Below, piece after piece: positions 26,138-35,000 of a stretch of 64,000 nt of DNA. The position numbers were made by a program, and so were the translations under genes. The DNA is from an uncultured Robinsoniella sp. (GTDB lineage Bacteria; Bacillota; Clostridia; Lachnospirales; Lachnospiraceae). Under the pieces are notes generated by a model. The model worked only from the letters and a program-made list of their open reading frames with translations, was not told where the DNA came from and made no database searches. Location of the stretch: assembly GCA_900540475.1 (NCBI GenBank), contig UQGG01000023.1:55713-119712 (forward strand), read 5' to 3'. The first letter of the stretch is position 1; every line of letters begins with the position of its first letter.

Positions 26138-27076
26138 CTAAAATAGCGCATAATCTTTATTTTTCTTTTTCACGATTAAATTGGTAACCAGCACCAGTAC
26201 AAATCCTACTACAGACTGGTATAAACCAACGGCAGAGGACATCCCAATATTACCCATGACACGAAGCATACGGAAAACATAGGTATCAATAACATCGGTT
26301 ACCGGGTACAGCGTTCCCGAATTTCGCGGCAGGAAATAGAACATACCAAAATCTGCATAGAATATTTTTCCGATCATCAGTACCGCCATTAAGACGATGG
26401 TGGGCATCAGGTAAGGAACACAGATATATTTAATTCTCTGGAATTTCGTGGCTCCGTCTATAGCAGCCGCTTCATGCAGTGCAGAATCCATGCCAATCAG
26501 GGTAGCGTAGAAGATTAATGCATTATAGCCCACATGCTTCCAGATGTAAGACAAGGTTAAAATGACTACCCAGTATTTAGGTTCATTATAGAAATTAGGA
26601 ACCGTCATTCCCAATTTCTCCATAATATTGGGAAGTACGCCCAGATCCGGACTCAGCAGTGCATATACGATATAACTGCCTACCACCCAGGATATAAAGT
26701 AAGGAACAAAAAAGCAGGTTTGAAAAAGCTTGACTTTTTTCTTTGACATTTCGTAAAGACCCAGTGCTACTAATACAGATATGGTCAAAGTTATTGCAAT
26801 AAACAGGGCATTTAGTCCTATGGTATTGCGGGTAACGGTCCATACATCGGGAGAGTTAAAGAAAAATTTAAAGTTGTCAAAGCCGCACCATTCACTTCCC
26901 ATGATCCCCTTTGCTACATCCATTTTTTTAAAGGGGATCACAAGCCCGAACAGTGGAAGGTAATAATAACCGATCAGAAAGACCAGGCCCGGAGCTGCCA
27001 GCAGCAGCAGCCCCCAATTCATCCGTTTCTTCTTTTTCCCGGTAGTCCGTATCTGTTGTTTCATCTTATTTTCCAT
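26138..27076 (-). CDS. Carbohydrate ABC transporter permease, LplB/MalF type
   Basis: A 312-residue protein with six membrane helices after a basic N-terminus. The EAA motif is HEAAAIDGATKFQRIKYICV. AGAGGAGAAAATT lies before the ATG. It is followed after 57 bases by its partner permease. The 117-bp gap to the upstream binding-protein gene contains a stable hairpin. Confidence 0.93.
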   Translation of the reverse strand: MENKMKQQIRTTGKKKKRMNWGLLLLAAPGLVFLIGYYYLPLFGLVIPFKKMDVAKGIMGSEWCGFDNFKFFFNSPDVWTVTRNTIGLNALFIAITLTISVLVALGLYEMSKKKVKLFQTCFFVPYFISWVVGSYIVYALLSPDLGVLPNIMEKLGMTVPNFYNEPKYWVVILTLSYIWKHVGYNALIFYATLIGMDSALHEAAAIDGATKFQRIKYICVPYLMPTIVLMAVLMIGKIFYADFGMFYFLPRNSGTLYPVTDVIDTYVFRMLRVMGNIGMSSAVGLYQSVVGFVLVLVTNLIVKKKNKDYALF

Positions 27077-27121
27077 AATTTTCTCCTCTCATCTCCCGGC
27101 ATATTTATATTCCTGCCGCCG

Positions 27122-27157
27122 GATATCCGGGTTGCTTCAACTACGCTCCCGGATATC
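27122..27157 (-). promoter_or_regulatory. Intergenic stem-loop between binding-protein and permease genes
   Basis: GATATCCGGG pairs perfectly with CCCGGATATC around a 16-base loop. There is no T-run. Such hairpins often protect the highly expressed binding-protein mRNA and lower permease expression. Confidence 0.6.
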
Positions 27158-27193
27158 TTGCAAAGTGGGGTGTGCAGGCAGCAGGGATGGATT

Positions 27194-28738
27194 TTATTTA
27201 CTTTCTATCCAGGAATCTAATTGTTTCTGCATTTCTTCTACAATTTTGTCACTTCCGGCTGCTTTTAATTTCTCCACAAATTCCGGAAGTGCCGTTGCAG
27301 GATCCACAGCCCCGGTTTCCAGGGATAATGCATACTGGTCTATCACTGCGTTTACACCAGCCAGTTCATTGGTTACCGTAGTGGAATCAAATGCAAATCC
27401 CAGTATTCTGGAAGTTGTTGCTGATTCATTGATTTCTTTTGTTTTTTCCCAGGTATCGTCATCCTGGCCTTCTCTCAGCAGTGCGTTAAACTGATTGCCC
27501 ATCATCCAGTCTACATTGGGGTTATAGCCTTTGCTGTCATCGGTAAGTGCCTTGCCTTCGTCATTCAGCGTATAATGGGTTCCTTCCACCCCAAAGCACA
27601 GCAGGTTAAATAACTCCAGATCTGTGTTAACCAGGTTTAGAAACTTCATTGCTTCCTGGGGATGTTTAGACGTTCTGCTGACTGCATTTAAACTGGATAC
27701 CAGGCTGTCCGTAGCGGTGTAGCCCTCGGACAGCAGGATAAATTCCACATCGCGCCCTCCGAAATTACTCTGCTCGGTAACTTCGATTCCCGGTTTATAG
27801 GTAGCATTTACAGCTGCAATATGCTTTCCAGCCTTCATATCCGGAACTGCATTATCCGATACGGTTGCTGCATCCTGACGAACAATGCCTTTTTGCTGCC
27901 AGCTGTACATTAATTCATAAAATTCCTTAAGGGAATCCATTTCTGCATACTGATTAACAATTTTTGTATCGGTGCCATCAATGGCAATCGCACCCGGGAT
28001 CTTGTGTCCCGCGATAGGCTCAAATCCCAGGGATAAGTACAGTTTACCGATGAGGCCGTTACTGGATGCCGCCATAGGATATATCTCCGGCTTGTCTGCT
28101 TTTACCTTTAGGAAAAACTCTTCCAGATCACTTAATTTTTTTACTTTACTGGTGTCCAGTCCGTACTTATCAATATAAGCCTTGTCTATTACAACATAAT
28201 TTTGTTTGGGGAAAATCTGCTGTGATGGAACTCCATAGATTTTTCCCTTCACTTTAACACCATCCCATACGCTTTGGTCCATAGATGCCAGCAGTTCCGG
28301 TGCGTCTGATGTCAGAAGCTCATCCAGTTCCAGAAATGCATTCTTATTAACATTGTCATAGTAGCTGTTATTCCAGTTGGACGTCCAGCAGATGTCGTAC
28401 TCTTCTCCGGAGGATATAACCATCTGCATCTTCTGGGAATAGTTTGCGTAATCTGTTGCTACAATCTGCAGGTCGATGTTCATATTGTACTTTTGAAGCA
28501 GGTACTCATTTACGGCTTTCTGAACCGTCTCTACATCTGCCTGGGGACCGGAACCCGCCATATACCATTTTAAGGGAATTGTTTCACCTGTGCTTTCCGG
28601 TGAAGAAGATGCCGCTGCCGTGCCGCTTTCCCCCGTACCTGTGTCCACTGCCGCTTTTTCGGAACTCTTGCACGCTCCCAAAGATAAAGCCATAACTGCC
28701 GCCAGTCCCAATGCTGTCAGTTTTTTTAAATTTTTCAT
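27194..28738 (-). CDS. Extracellular sugar-binding lipoprotein, LplA-like (first copy)
   Basis: A protein of about 514 residues. KKLTALGLAAVMALSLGACK is a lipoprotein signal with Cys in LGAC, followed by a Ser/Ala/Thr-rich linker. The mature part is the long CUT1 solute-binding fold. GGGAGG stands 8 bases before the ATG at 28738, so the frame further upstream is not used. It is the first gene of the transporter operon (binding protein, two permeases, GH88, second binding protein). Two ACTGYAAAA sites lie about 125-160 bases upstream. Confidence 0.94.
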   Translation of the reverse strand: MKNLKKLTALGLAAVMALSLGACKSSEKAAVDTGTGESGTAAASSSPESTGETIPLKWYMAGSGPQADVETVQKAVNEYLLQKYNMNIDLQIVATDYANYSQKMQMVISSGEEYDICWTSNWNNSYYDNVNKNAFLELDELLTSDAPELLASMDQSVWDGVKVKGKIYGVPSQQIFPKQNYVVIDKAYIDKYGLDTSKVKKLSDLEEFFLKVKADKPEIYPMAASSNGLIGKLYLSLGFEPIAGHKIPGAIAIDGTDTKIVNQYAEMDSLKEFYELMYSWQQKGIVRQDAATVSDNAVPDMKAGKHIAAVNATYKPGIEVTEQSNFGGRDVEFILLSEGYTATDSLVSSLNAVSRTSKHPQEAMKFLNLVNTDLELFNLLCFGVEGTHYTLNDEGKALTDDSKGYNPNVDWMMGNQFNALLREGQDDDTWEKTKEINESATTSRILGFAFDSTTVTNELAGVNAVIDQYALSLETGAVDPATALPEFVEKLKAAGSDKIVEEMQKQLDSWIESK

Positions 28739-28860
28739 CCTAATACCTCCCAATATGATATGATTTCTTGCTACAGTGCTCGGTGCCTGTTGCATTTATA
28801 ATAAGTCAGGATCTTCTCTTCTTTCTACTCAAAAGATGGGCTTTTATCATGCAAAATCAC

Positions 28861-28897
28861 CACATGTTCCTTTTTTGCAGTGTCACAATTTTACAGT
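28861..28897 (-). promoter_or_regulatory. Tandem ACTGYAAAA sites upstream of the transporter operon
   Basis: On the minus strand ACTGTAAAATTGTGAC is followed directly by ACTGCAAAAAAGGAACATGT. The second copy matches the regulator-gene sites through the GGRACAT part. This is a candidate binding site for the AraC-type regulator encoded next door. The promoter itself was not identified between here and 28738. Confidence 0.55.
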
Positions 28898-28948
28898 CAT
28901 TTCAATTGTGGGACTCATATCTGAACCCATTTTCCTTAATACGAATAC

Positions 28949-28978
28949 AAAAATAGCCGGAGGGTTCATCCTCCGGCT
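28949..28978 (-). terminator. Terminator of the membrane-bound AraC regulator gene
   Basis: AGCCGGAGG/CCTCCGGCT is a perfect 9-bp stem with a 6-base loop, followed on the minus strand by ATTTTTG. It lies 15 bases past the stop codon. Confidence 0.88.
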
Positions 28979-28992
28979 GCTGCTCATGTGTA

Positions 28993-31350
28993 TCATCCGT
29001 TACCTTCTCTTTTTCTGGCAAACTCTCTGGGTGTACATCCATAAACCTTTTTAAACAAGCGGTAAAAGTAATTCTCATTCTCTATCCCGATATTCTCTGT
29101 CACCTGGTTCACCGACATATCCGTATTTGTCAGCAGATGGACCGCCTGTTTCATCCGCACATTTAAAATAAACTCATTTAAGGAAATATCCGTACATTTT
29201 TTAAACTTCTTCATGATATAGCGGCTGGACATATTCATGTGATCCGCTATAGACTGGGAAGATAAGTTGATATCGGTGTAGTTTTCATTTACAAACTGGA
29301 TTACCGTCTCTACAAATAGTTTTTCCTTGTCAATTTCCTTTTCTTTTGTCTGGTAAGTTTCCATTAAAATAGAATCAATGTATTCTTTTAATTCTGCAAA
29401 CAAATCATCCAGGGATTCTATTTCCAGAACAGCCTGGTACATTTTATCAAAGTGAATCGTCACCGGGTAATTTTTCATCAGATTAATTTCATTTACCACG
29501 GTATTAATCCTGGTTACCAGGGACATGGAATTAATGATGATATTGTCATAGGACAATCGGGATATACTTGCCTGTATCTCATCCAGCACCTGGTAGATCT
29601 GCTCCTTATTGCCAAGCTTCAGCCGCTCATCCAGTTTTCTCTTCATTTCCCTGGGATAGGTGGTATCACTGTTGTTCATATTCACATCGCATTCCTGTTT
29701 TCCAAGGACTGCTGCTTTGCCCCAGACAATTTTATATTTCTCATACCGCTTTGCTTCTTCATATAAAGCGGACAGATCTGTTGGCTGGCTGCTTATTCCG
29801 CTATATGCCACAGACACGGTTACATCAAAATGCTGCTGCATAAAATCCTGTGCCTCCCGTATGTGGGCAACAATGTGATCCGGTGTTTTATTTGCATCCG
29901 CAGCATTCAGGATTAATACTACATTTTCTTCTGACGAATTTACTGCAGCCGAAGCAAAATCTGGCTCCAGTGTTTCCTGCAATACGTTTCGGAAAGTATC
30001 CAGCAGCAGTTCCCGATCTTCTTCCGCAAATGCGTAAATATTATTGTGGTACCCGTCCAGGTGCATGCCGATCACTGCCAGAGCGTAGTCTTCAGCCTGA
30101 CTTAAAACGGACTGAGGCATACTTCTGTAAAACCCATCCCAGGCTTCTTCCGAACTGTCACTGAGCAGATTCCCAAGCCAGTAATTTTCTACGATTTTCT
30201 GAGAGCTTTTCTTTTCCTGGCGCAATTCATTGTTCAGCATGTTTGCTTTCTGAAAGACCTGTCGAAGCCGTCCTATTTCATCCAGCCGCTCTCCCTTTTC
30301 ATCCACTTTAAGTTCCGGAATAGCAGATACATAATTCACCAGTTCATTGACCGGATTATAAATCCGCCTGGAAATCAGAATAAGCATTGCCAGTGCAACC
30401 ACTGCATAGACGATGCACAAAATGATAAAGTCATTTCGCAACCGCAGCATGCTGCTGAAAATATCCTGATAGTTTTGGATCATAACTATGCAATTGGTAT
30501 CATCCCCAAGATCGGTATAAGAGATCAGATACTTCCCGCTGCCATGCTTCTTCACGTAGAATCCGTCTTTTTCCTTCCCCTCCCCCAGTCTTTCGGCAAT
30601 ACACTCCTGCACCAGTTCCTTCTGTACCTTGTTATCTATTTTCTGGCTGCTGTAAATATCCCCTTCCTTATCCGCTATATAAATGGATACAGGGTATTTT
30701 CCTGTTATGGCATCATTCAGATTGTTAATAAATCCGTCTGCGGTCTGGTTGAAAACAATGAAACTGTCTGCTCCCCGGGATGGATTGGAATATTCATACA
30801 TAAAATAGGAAAAGACGTAACCATATAACTCTATATCTTCTGTTCCCGCAGATACCCGGCGCAGTATCGGCTTTAACTTCTGGACATCTCCGTTTTCTTT
30901 CAGGTACTTCTTCAGTTCCTCTGTTGCCCTGCTGTCATTCCCTTCAGTAGAGTACCAGGAATTATTAACGGCATTATACATTGTCACAGACTGAAGAGAG
31001 GGCTGTGACTGTAAAATATTGTCTTTCAGATTCTTTATGGTAAGATATACATCGTTATAATTTTGTTCATCATTATACATCAGTTCTTTTACGTCATATC
31101 GAAAAAATGTGGACAGACACAGTGCAGAGATATTTTCTGAAAAGTAGGTATAATTAAACTTCATCTGCTTTAATACACTCTCGTTGGATTGGTTAATGCT
31201 GTCCATGACATTGTTTACGGACTTATTGTAAAGGATTCCGGTAAATGGCATTACTACACAGGTGAGAAATACCAGCATGAAGATCAGTATTCTTTTATAA
31301 TAAGACCGGTGCTTTTTTCCTTCTGTACTTTTTACACTTTTTCTCTTCAT
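28993..31350 (-). CDS. Membrane-spanning AraC-family regulator with extracellular sensor domain
   Basis: A 785-residue protein. Membrane helix one is about residues 21-40 (ILIFMLVFLTCVVMPFTGIL). A Cache-like extracellular region of about 260 residues follows, then helix two near 305-325 (DFIILCIVYAVVALAMLILI) and a cytoplasmic linker. The C-terminal AraC domain (about 690-780) holds LSSQSIADHMNMSSRYIMKK and VNQVTENIGIENENYFYRLF. It should sense an external glycan directly and act on DNA from the membrane. GGGAGG lies 5 bases before the ATG. It has its own promoter flanked by ACTGYAAAA repeats, so autoregulation and control of the neighbouring transporter, GH88 and GH2 genes are likely. Confidence 0.92.
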   Translation of the reverse strand: MKRKSVKSTEGKKHRSYYKRILIFMLVFLTCVVMPFTGILYNKSVNNVMDSINQSNESVLKQMKFNYTYFSENISALCLSTFFRYDVKELMYNDEQNYNDVYLTIKNLKDNILQSQPSLQSVTMYNAVNNSWYSTEGNDSRATEELKKYLKENGDVQKLKPILRRVSAGTEDIELYGYVFSYFMYEYSNPSRGADSFIVFNQTADGFINNLNDAITGKYPVSIYIADKEGDIYSSQKIDNKVQKELVQECIAERLGEGKEKDGFYVKKHGSGKYLISYTDLGDDTNCIVMIQNYQDIFSSMLRLRNDFIILCIVYAVVALAMLILISRRIYNPVNELVNYVSAIPELKVDEKGERLDEIGRLRQVFQKANMLNNELRQEKKSSQKIVENYWLGNLLSDSSEEAWDGFYRSMPQSVLSQAEDYALAVIGMHLDGYHNNIYAFAEEDRELLLDTFRNVLQETLEPDFASAAVNSSEENVVLILNAADANKTPDHIVAHIREAQDFMQQHFDVTVSVAYSGISSQPTDLSALYEEAKRYEKYKIVWGKAAVLGKQECDVNMNNSDTTYPREMKRKLDERLKLGNKEQIYQVLDEIQASISRLSYDNIIINSMSLVTRINTVVNEINLMKNYPVTIHFDKMYQAVLEIESLDDLFAELKEYIDSILMETYQTKEKEIDKEKLFVETVIQFVNENYTDINLSSQSIADHMNMSSRYIMKKFKKCTDISLNEFILNVRMKQAVHLLTNTDMSVNQVTENIGIENENYFYRLFKKVYGCTPREFARKREGNG

Positions 31351-31376
31351 GTGATCCTCCCGGAATTACCATAGTG

Positions 31377-31395
31377 ACTGCAAAATGGGGATATG
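31377..31395 (+). promoter_or_regulatory. Inverted ACTGYAAAA site in the regulator leader
   Basis: ACTGCAAAATGGGGATATG lies on the plus strand between the promoter and the regulator start. It matches the upstream site ACTGTAAAAAGGGGACATCG in opposite orientation, an arrangement suited to looping or repression. Confidence 0.5.
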
Positions 31396-31420
31396 CCGCC
31401 AAAGGATAAATAATATTAAA

Positions 31421-31449
31421 ATTGTAACAACTCCCAGCCGCAAAGTCAA
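31421..31449 (-). promoter_or_regulatory. Sigma-A promoter of the AraC regulator gene
   Basis: TTGACT, 17 bases, TACAAT on the minus strand; both boxes match 5 of 6. It gives a leader of about 65 bases. The tandem ACTG motifs end just 2 bases upstream of the -35. Confidence 0.75.
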
Positions 31450-31451
31450 CG

Positions 31452-31491
31452 AAACCTGCCGTTTTCACAGTCGATGTCCCCTTTTTACAGT
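31452..31491 (-). promoter_or_regulatory. Tandem ACTG-type sites abutting the -35 of the regulator promoter
   Basis: ACTGTAAAAAGGGGACATCG is followed directly by ACTGTGAAAACGGCAGG on the minus strand, two 20-base direct repeats placed as AraC-family activator sites usually are. Confidence 0.55.
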
Positions 31492-31538
31492 ATAAAAGAT
31501 GCCGTAAGATAACTGACCGGCAGTTATTTTACGGCATC
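31492..31538 (-). terminator. Terminator of the fucosidase-fucU unit
   Basis: An 18-base arm GATGCCGTAAAATAACTG pairs with CAGTTATCTTACGGCATC with one mismatch and a 5-base loop; TTTTAT follows on the minus strand. It lies 32 bases past the fucU stop. Confidence 0.88.
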
Positions 31539-31569
31539 CTTATTTTCTGTAACGCTGTTTACATTAATT

Positions 31570-32010
31570 CTATTCTACTACTACCCCTTTTTGCAGCATA
31601 ATATTTGCATAAAGAGCTTTCTCACTGGTTGCAATAATCGCATAAGCGGTTTTTGCTTCATCATAGAACGCAAACCGTTCGATATTCCCAATGGCTTTAT
31701 CCCCGCGGCTGTCATATTTTGCAACGATCTCTTTGTATGTATCCCAGATCGGTGTCTCTACATCATCCCCCGGCATTACTTCCATTAAGTTAACGGGATT
31801 CTCTACATAGGTGTCCAGTGGAAATACTTTTAAAATAGCATCCAGGATTTCCGGTACGCCATGTCCGTCACAGCGGATCACGATTGCATCTTTTCCCATG
31901 GATTCTGCAGGGAAATTTCCGTCTGAGATTACAAGACGGTCACTGTGTCCCATTTCGCATAATACTTTTAATAACTCTGGTGATAAAATCTGTGGTATTC
32001 CTTTTAACAT
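31570..32010 (-). CDS. fucU: L-fucose mutarotase, FucU/RbsD family
   Basis: A 146-residue enzyme that interconverts alpha and beta anomers of L-fucose after uptake. MLKGIPQILSPELLKVLCEM, then GHSDRLVISDGNFPAES with the catalytic-region His, is the FucU form rather than ribose-type RbsD. The FAFYDEAKTAYAIIATSE region near the C-terminus completes the active site. TTAGGAGGACAAACAA precedes the ATG. It sits 86 bases downstream of a GH29 alpha-L-fucosidase, which supports fucose as the substrate. No fucose isomerase, kinase or aldolase gene is in the window. Confidence 0.9.
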   Translation of the reverse strand: MLKGIPQILSPELLKVLCEMGHSDRLVISDGNFPAESMGKDAIVIRCDGHGVPEILDAILKVFPLDTYVENPVNLMEVMPGDDVETPIWDTYKEIVAKYDSRGDKAIGNIERFAFYDEAKTAYAIIATSEKALYANIMLQKGVVVE

Positions 32011-32096
32011 TTGTTTGTCCTCCTAACATATGCGTTGTTTTTATTTTATGATGGCTTTACTATTATTGCACTGTCGGAAAACATTTTCAAGAGATA

Positions 32097-35000
32097 TTAC
32101 TTCACTTTGAAAGTAATTTCGTTGGAATATTTTCCATAATAAGTTTTTCCATCTGCTTTTACGTATGCACGTACTTTAAAGCTATAGGTTGTGCCTTTTT
32201 TCAGTTTATTTACAACTGCTGTTGTAGTTTTTACTGTATCCACTTTTTTGTATTTTCCTTTGCCTGCCTTCATGTATACTGCAAATCCATCACTTCTTAC
32301 ATTGCTGAAGGTAAGTTTGGCGCTGCCATCTGCCGTTTTCTTTACAGACTTTAAGGTAACTTTATTTGGCTTTGTAGCTGTGGTTACTGCAGTTGAATAA
32401 GCACCTTTTCCGGCTTTATTTACTGCTGCAACTTTGACCTGGCATTCCATGCCAACCGGAAGTCTCTTAATTGTCATTCCGGTTTCTCCGGTTGTTCCAG
32501 CCTTAGACCATTTCTTGATTTTTTGATTGTATACGTATACCCGGTAGGTATCCGCACCTTTCACATTATTCCAGGTCACTTTCATGGAATGTTTTGCCTG
32601 ATCGCTGACTTTTACATTGGTAACCCTGCCTGGTATTACCACTGCCGGTTTGTTATCATCCTTAACCGTGATGGTACATTTTGCTGTAATATTTCCATCT
32701 GCTGTTTTCACAATAATATCTGTTTTACCGTTGGATACAGCCGTAACTTTACCATTGGAATCAACTTTTGCTACTTTTTTATCCTTTGATGACCAGGTTA
32801 CTTTTTTGTTTGCTGCATTTTCAGGATAAACATCTGCTTCCAGCTGGATCACTGCACCTTTGCCGTATAATACAGCACTTGTTTTATTCAGGCTTACACC
32901 GGTTACGGAGATCACGGGTTTGTCTATCTTCACCTCTGTCTCACAGGATGCCATAAATGCACCATCCTCTGATTTTACCGTAATTATTGCTTTTCCGTCT
33001 GCTGCTGCCGTTACCACACCATTCTGATCAACTTCTGCCACCTTGGAATCGGAAGAAGTCCAGGTAACGTTCTTGTTGGTAGCATCTGCCGGTGCGATAG
33101 CTGCTTTTAGCTGAGCTGTTGCGCCTGCCTTGCTGAATTTCAGAGTCGTTTCATTTAATGAAATTCCGGTAACTGGTTTTACAATAGAAACAGTTATCTG
33201 GCAGGTTGCTGTGAAATGTCCGTCTTCTGTTAATGCGATAATGGTAGTTGTTCCGTCTGCCACTGCGGTTACCACGCCCTGGTCAACATCTGCCACTTCC
33301 GGCATTGTGGAAATCCAGGTGACATTTTTATTAGTTGCGTTTTCCGGCATTACGGCTGCTTCTAATGCTAATGTTTCGCCTGCTTTTGTCAGTGATGCTT
33401 CTTTCTTGTCTAAGGTAAGATCAGTCACTGCTACCGGAATGGCTACCTTAATGTTGCAAACTGCTCCAAAACCGCCATCCTCTGTTGTAACCGTGATCAC
33501 CGCATCACCATTTGCAATTGCAGTTACACAACCATTTTCATCAACGGTTGCTGCCTCCGGATTGGAGGAATGATAGGTTACTTTCTGGTTACTTGCATTA
33601 GACGGCTGTACCTGCGGTTTTAACTGCAGTGTTTCGCCTGCTTTCTGCATGGTGTGTTCCGTAACATCCATTGTGATACCTTCTACCGGTACTACCTCTG
33701 GTACAATTGCTACAGTAACTTCACATTGAGCGGTGAATCCGCCATCTTCCGTAGTTACGGTAATCGTTGCAGGTCCATCGGAAACTGCTGTTACCAGACC
33801 ATTTCCATCAACGGCTGCGACACCTGGCTCAGAAGATTCCCAGCTTACATTTTTGTTGGTGGCATTTTCCGGATTTACGGTTGCTGTCAACTGGATATTA
33901 CCATTCTCTGTAGTAATTTCTGCAGTTGTACGATCCAGTGTGACTCCTTCTGCTTTAACCGGTATTTCTACATTTACTCTGCATGCAGCCACAAAGCCGC
34001 CGTCTTCTGTAATTGCTATAATTTCTGTATTTCCGGTTGCTGCTGCGGTTACCAATCCACTTTGGTCTACTGTAGCTGCATTTTCATTTGTAGATTTCCA
34101 GGATAATTTTTTATTCATTGCATCCTGTGGTGTAAATACAGGGTTTAACTGGAAGGTTTCTCCCGCAGCCGTTAAGGTTTTTTCCTTTACGTCAAAGGTA
34201 ATTCCGGTTACCCGAAGCCCTACGGTAACTTCACACTCTGCTGTTTTATTTCCATCTTCCGTGGTTACGGTAATCTTAGCGGTTCCAGTTGCAACTGCGG
34301 TTACCGTTCCATTTTCGTCAACTGTTGCTGCCGCCGGATTGGATGATTCCCAGGTTACGTTTTTATTGGTTGCATTTTCCGGTGCTACTGTTGCATTTAA
34401 CTGTAAGGTCTCTCCCACCTGGGTCAGTGTTGCGCTGGTCTGATCCAGTACTACACTTTCTACCGGTGTAGACGGAGCTGTAAACTGAACATCGAACTTA
34501 TCGATCACAGGTCCTGCCTTGCTATCTGCTGTTAATACCAGCTCTCCGGCACCTGCTTTTGTCACTACAACAGGAAGTTCCACTGTTTTATATACATTGG
34601 CATCCGGTCCGTATACATCCATGTTGCCGCTTACTACGTTGGTTCCGCTCCATACAAATGCGTTTGGACTACTCTGAGTCCTGCCGCTTCTGTAAGTGGC
34701 GGTCAGTGTATAGGTACCCGCCTGTTCTGCGGTAAACGGAAGTTTAATCACATTTCCTGCTTCAAACCAGTTGATTTCTTTTCCATTGCTTGCATTAGTG
34801 TTATCGGAAATTCTTACATACTTATCGGTATTTACCGGATATAAGGTAAAGTGTTCCGCTTCTAAATTCGCTGTGCTTTCATCAGACGGGAATGCAAATG
34901 GCACTGCTTCTGTATAATGGTCAAATACGAAAGAAGCTTCAATTGTATTATTTTCCTGAATATTTACAAAAGTATAAGAATATGAATTTGCCGCTTCATC

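Noticed and set aside
33130..34443. Plus-strand open frames of 147-236 codons antisense to the Big2 repeats
   Set aside because: They arise from the repeated composition of the fucosidase gene and have no ribosome sites.
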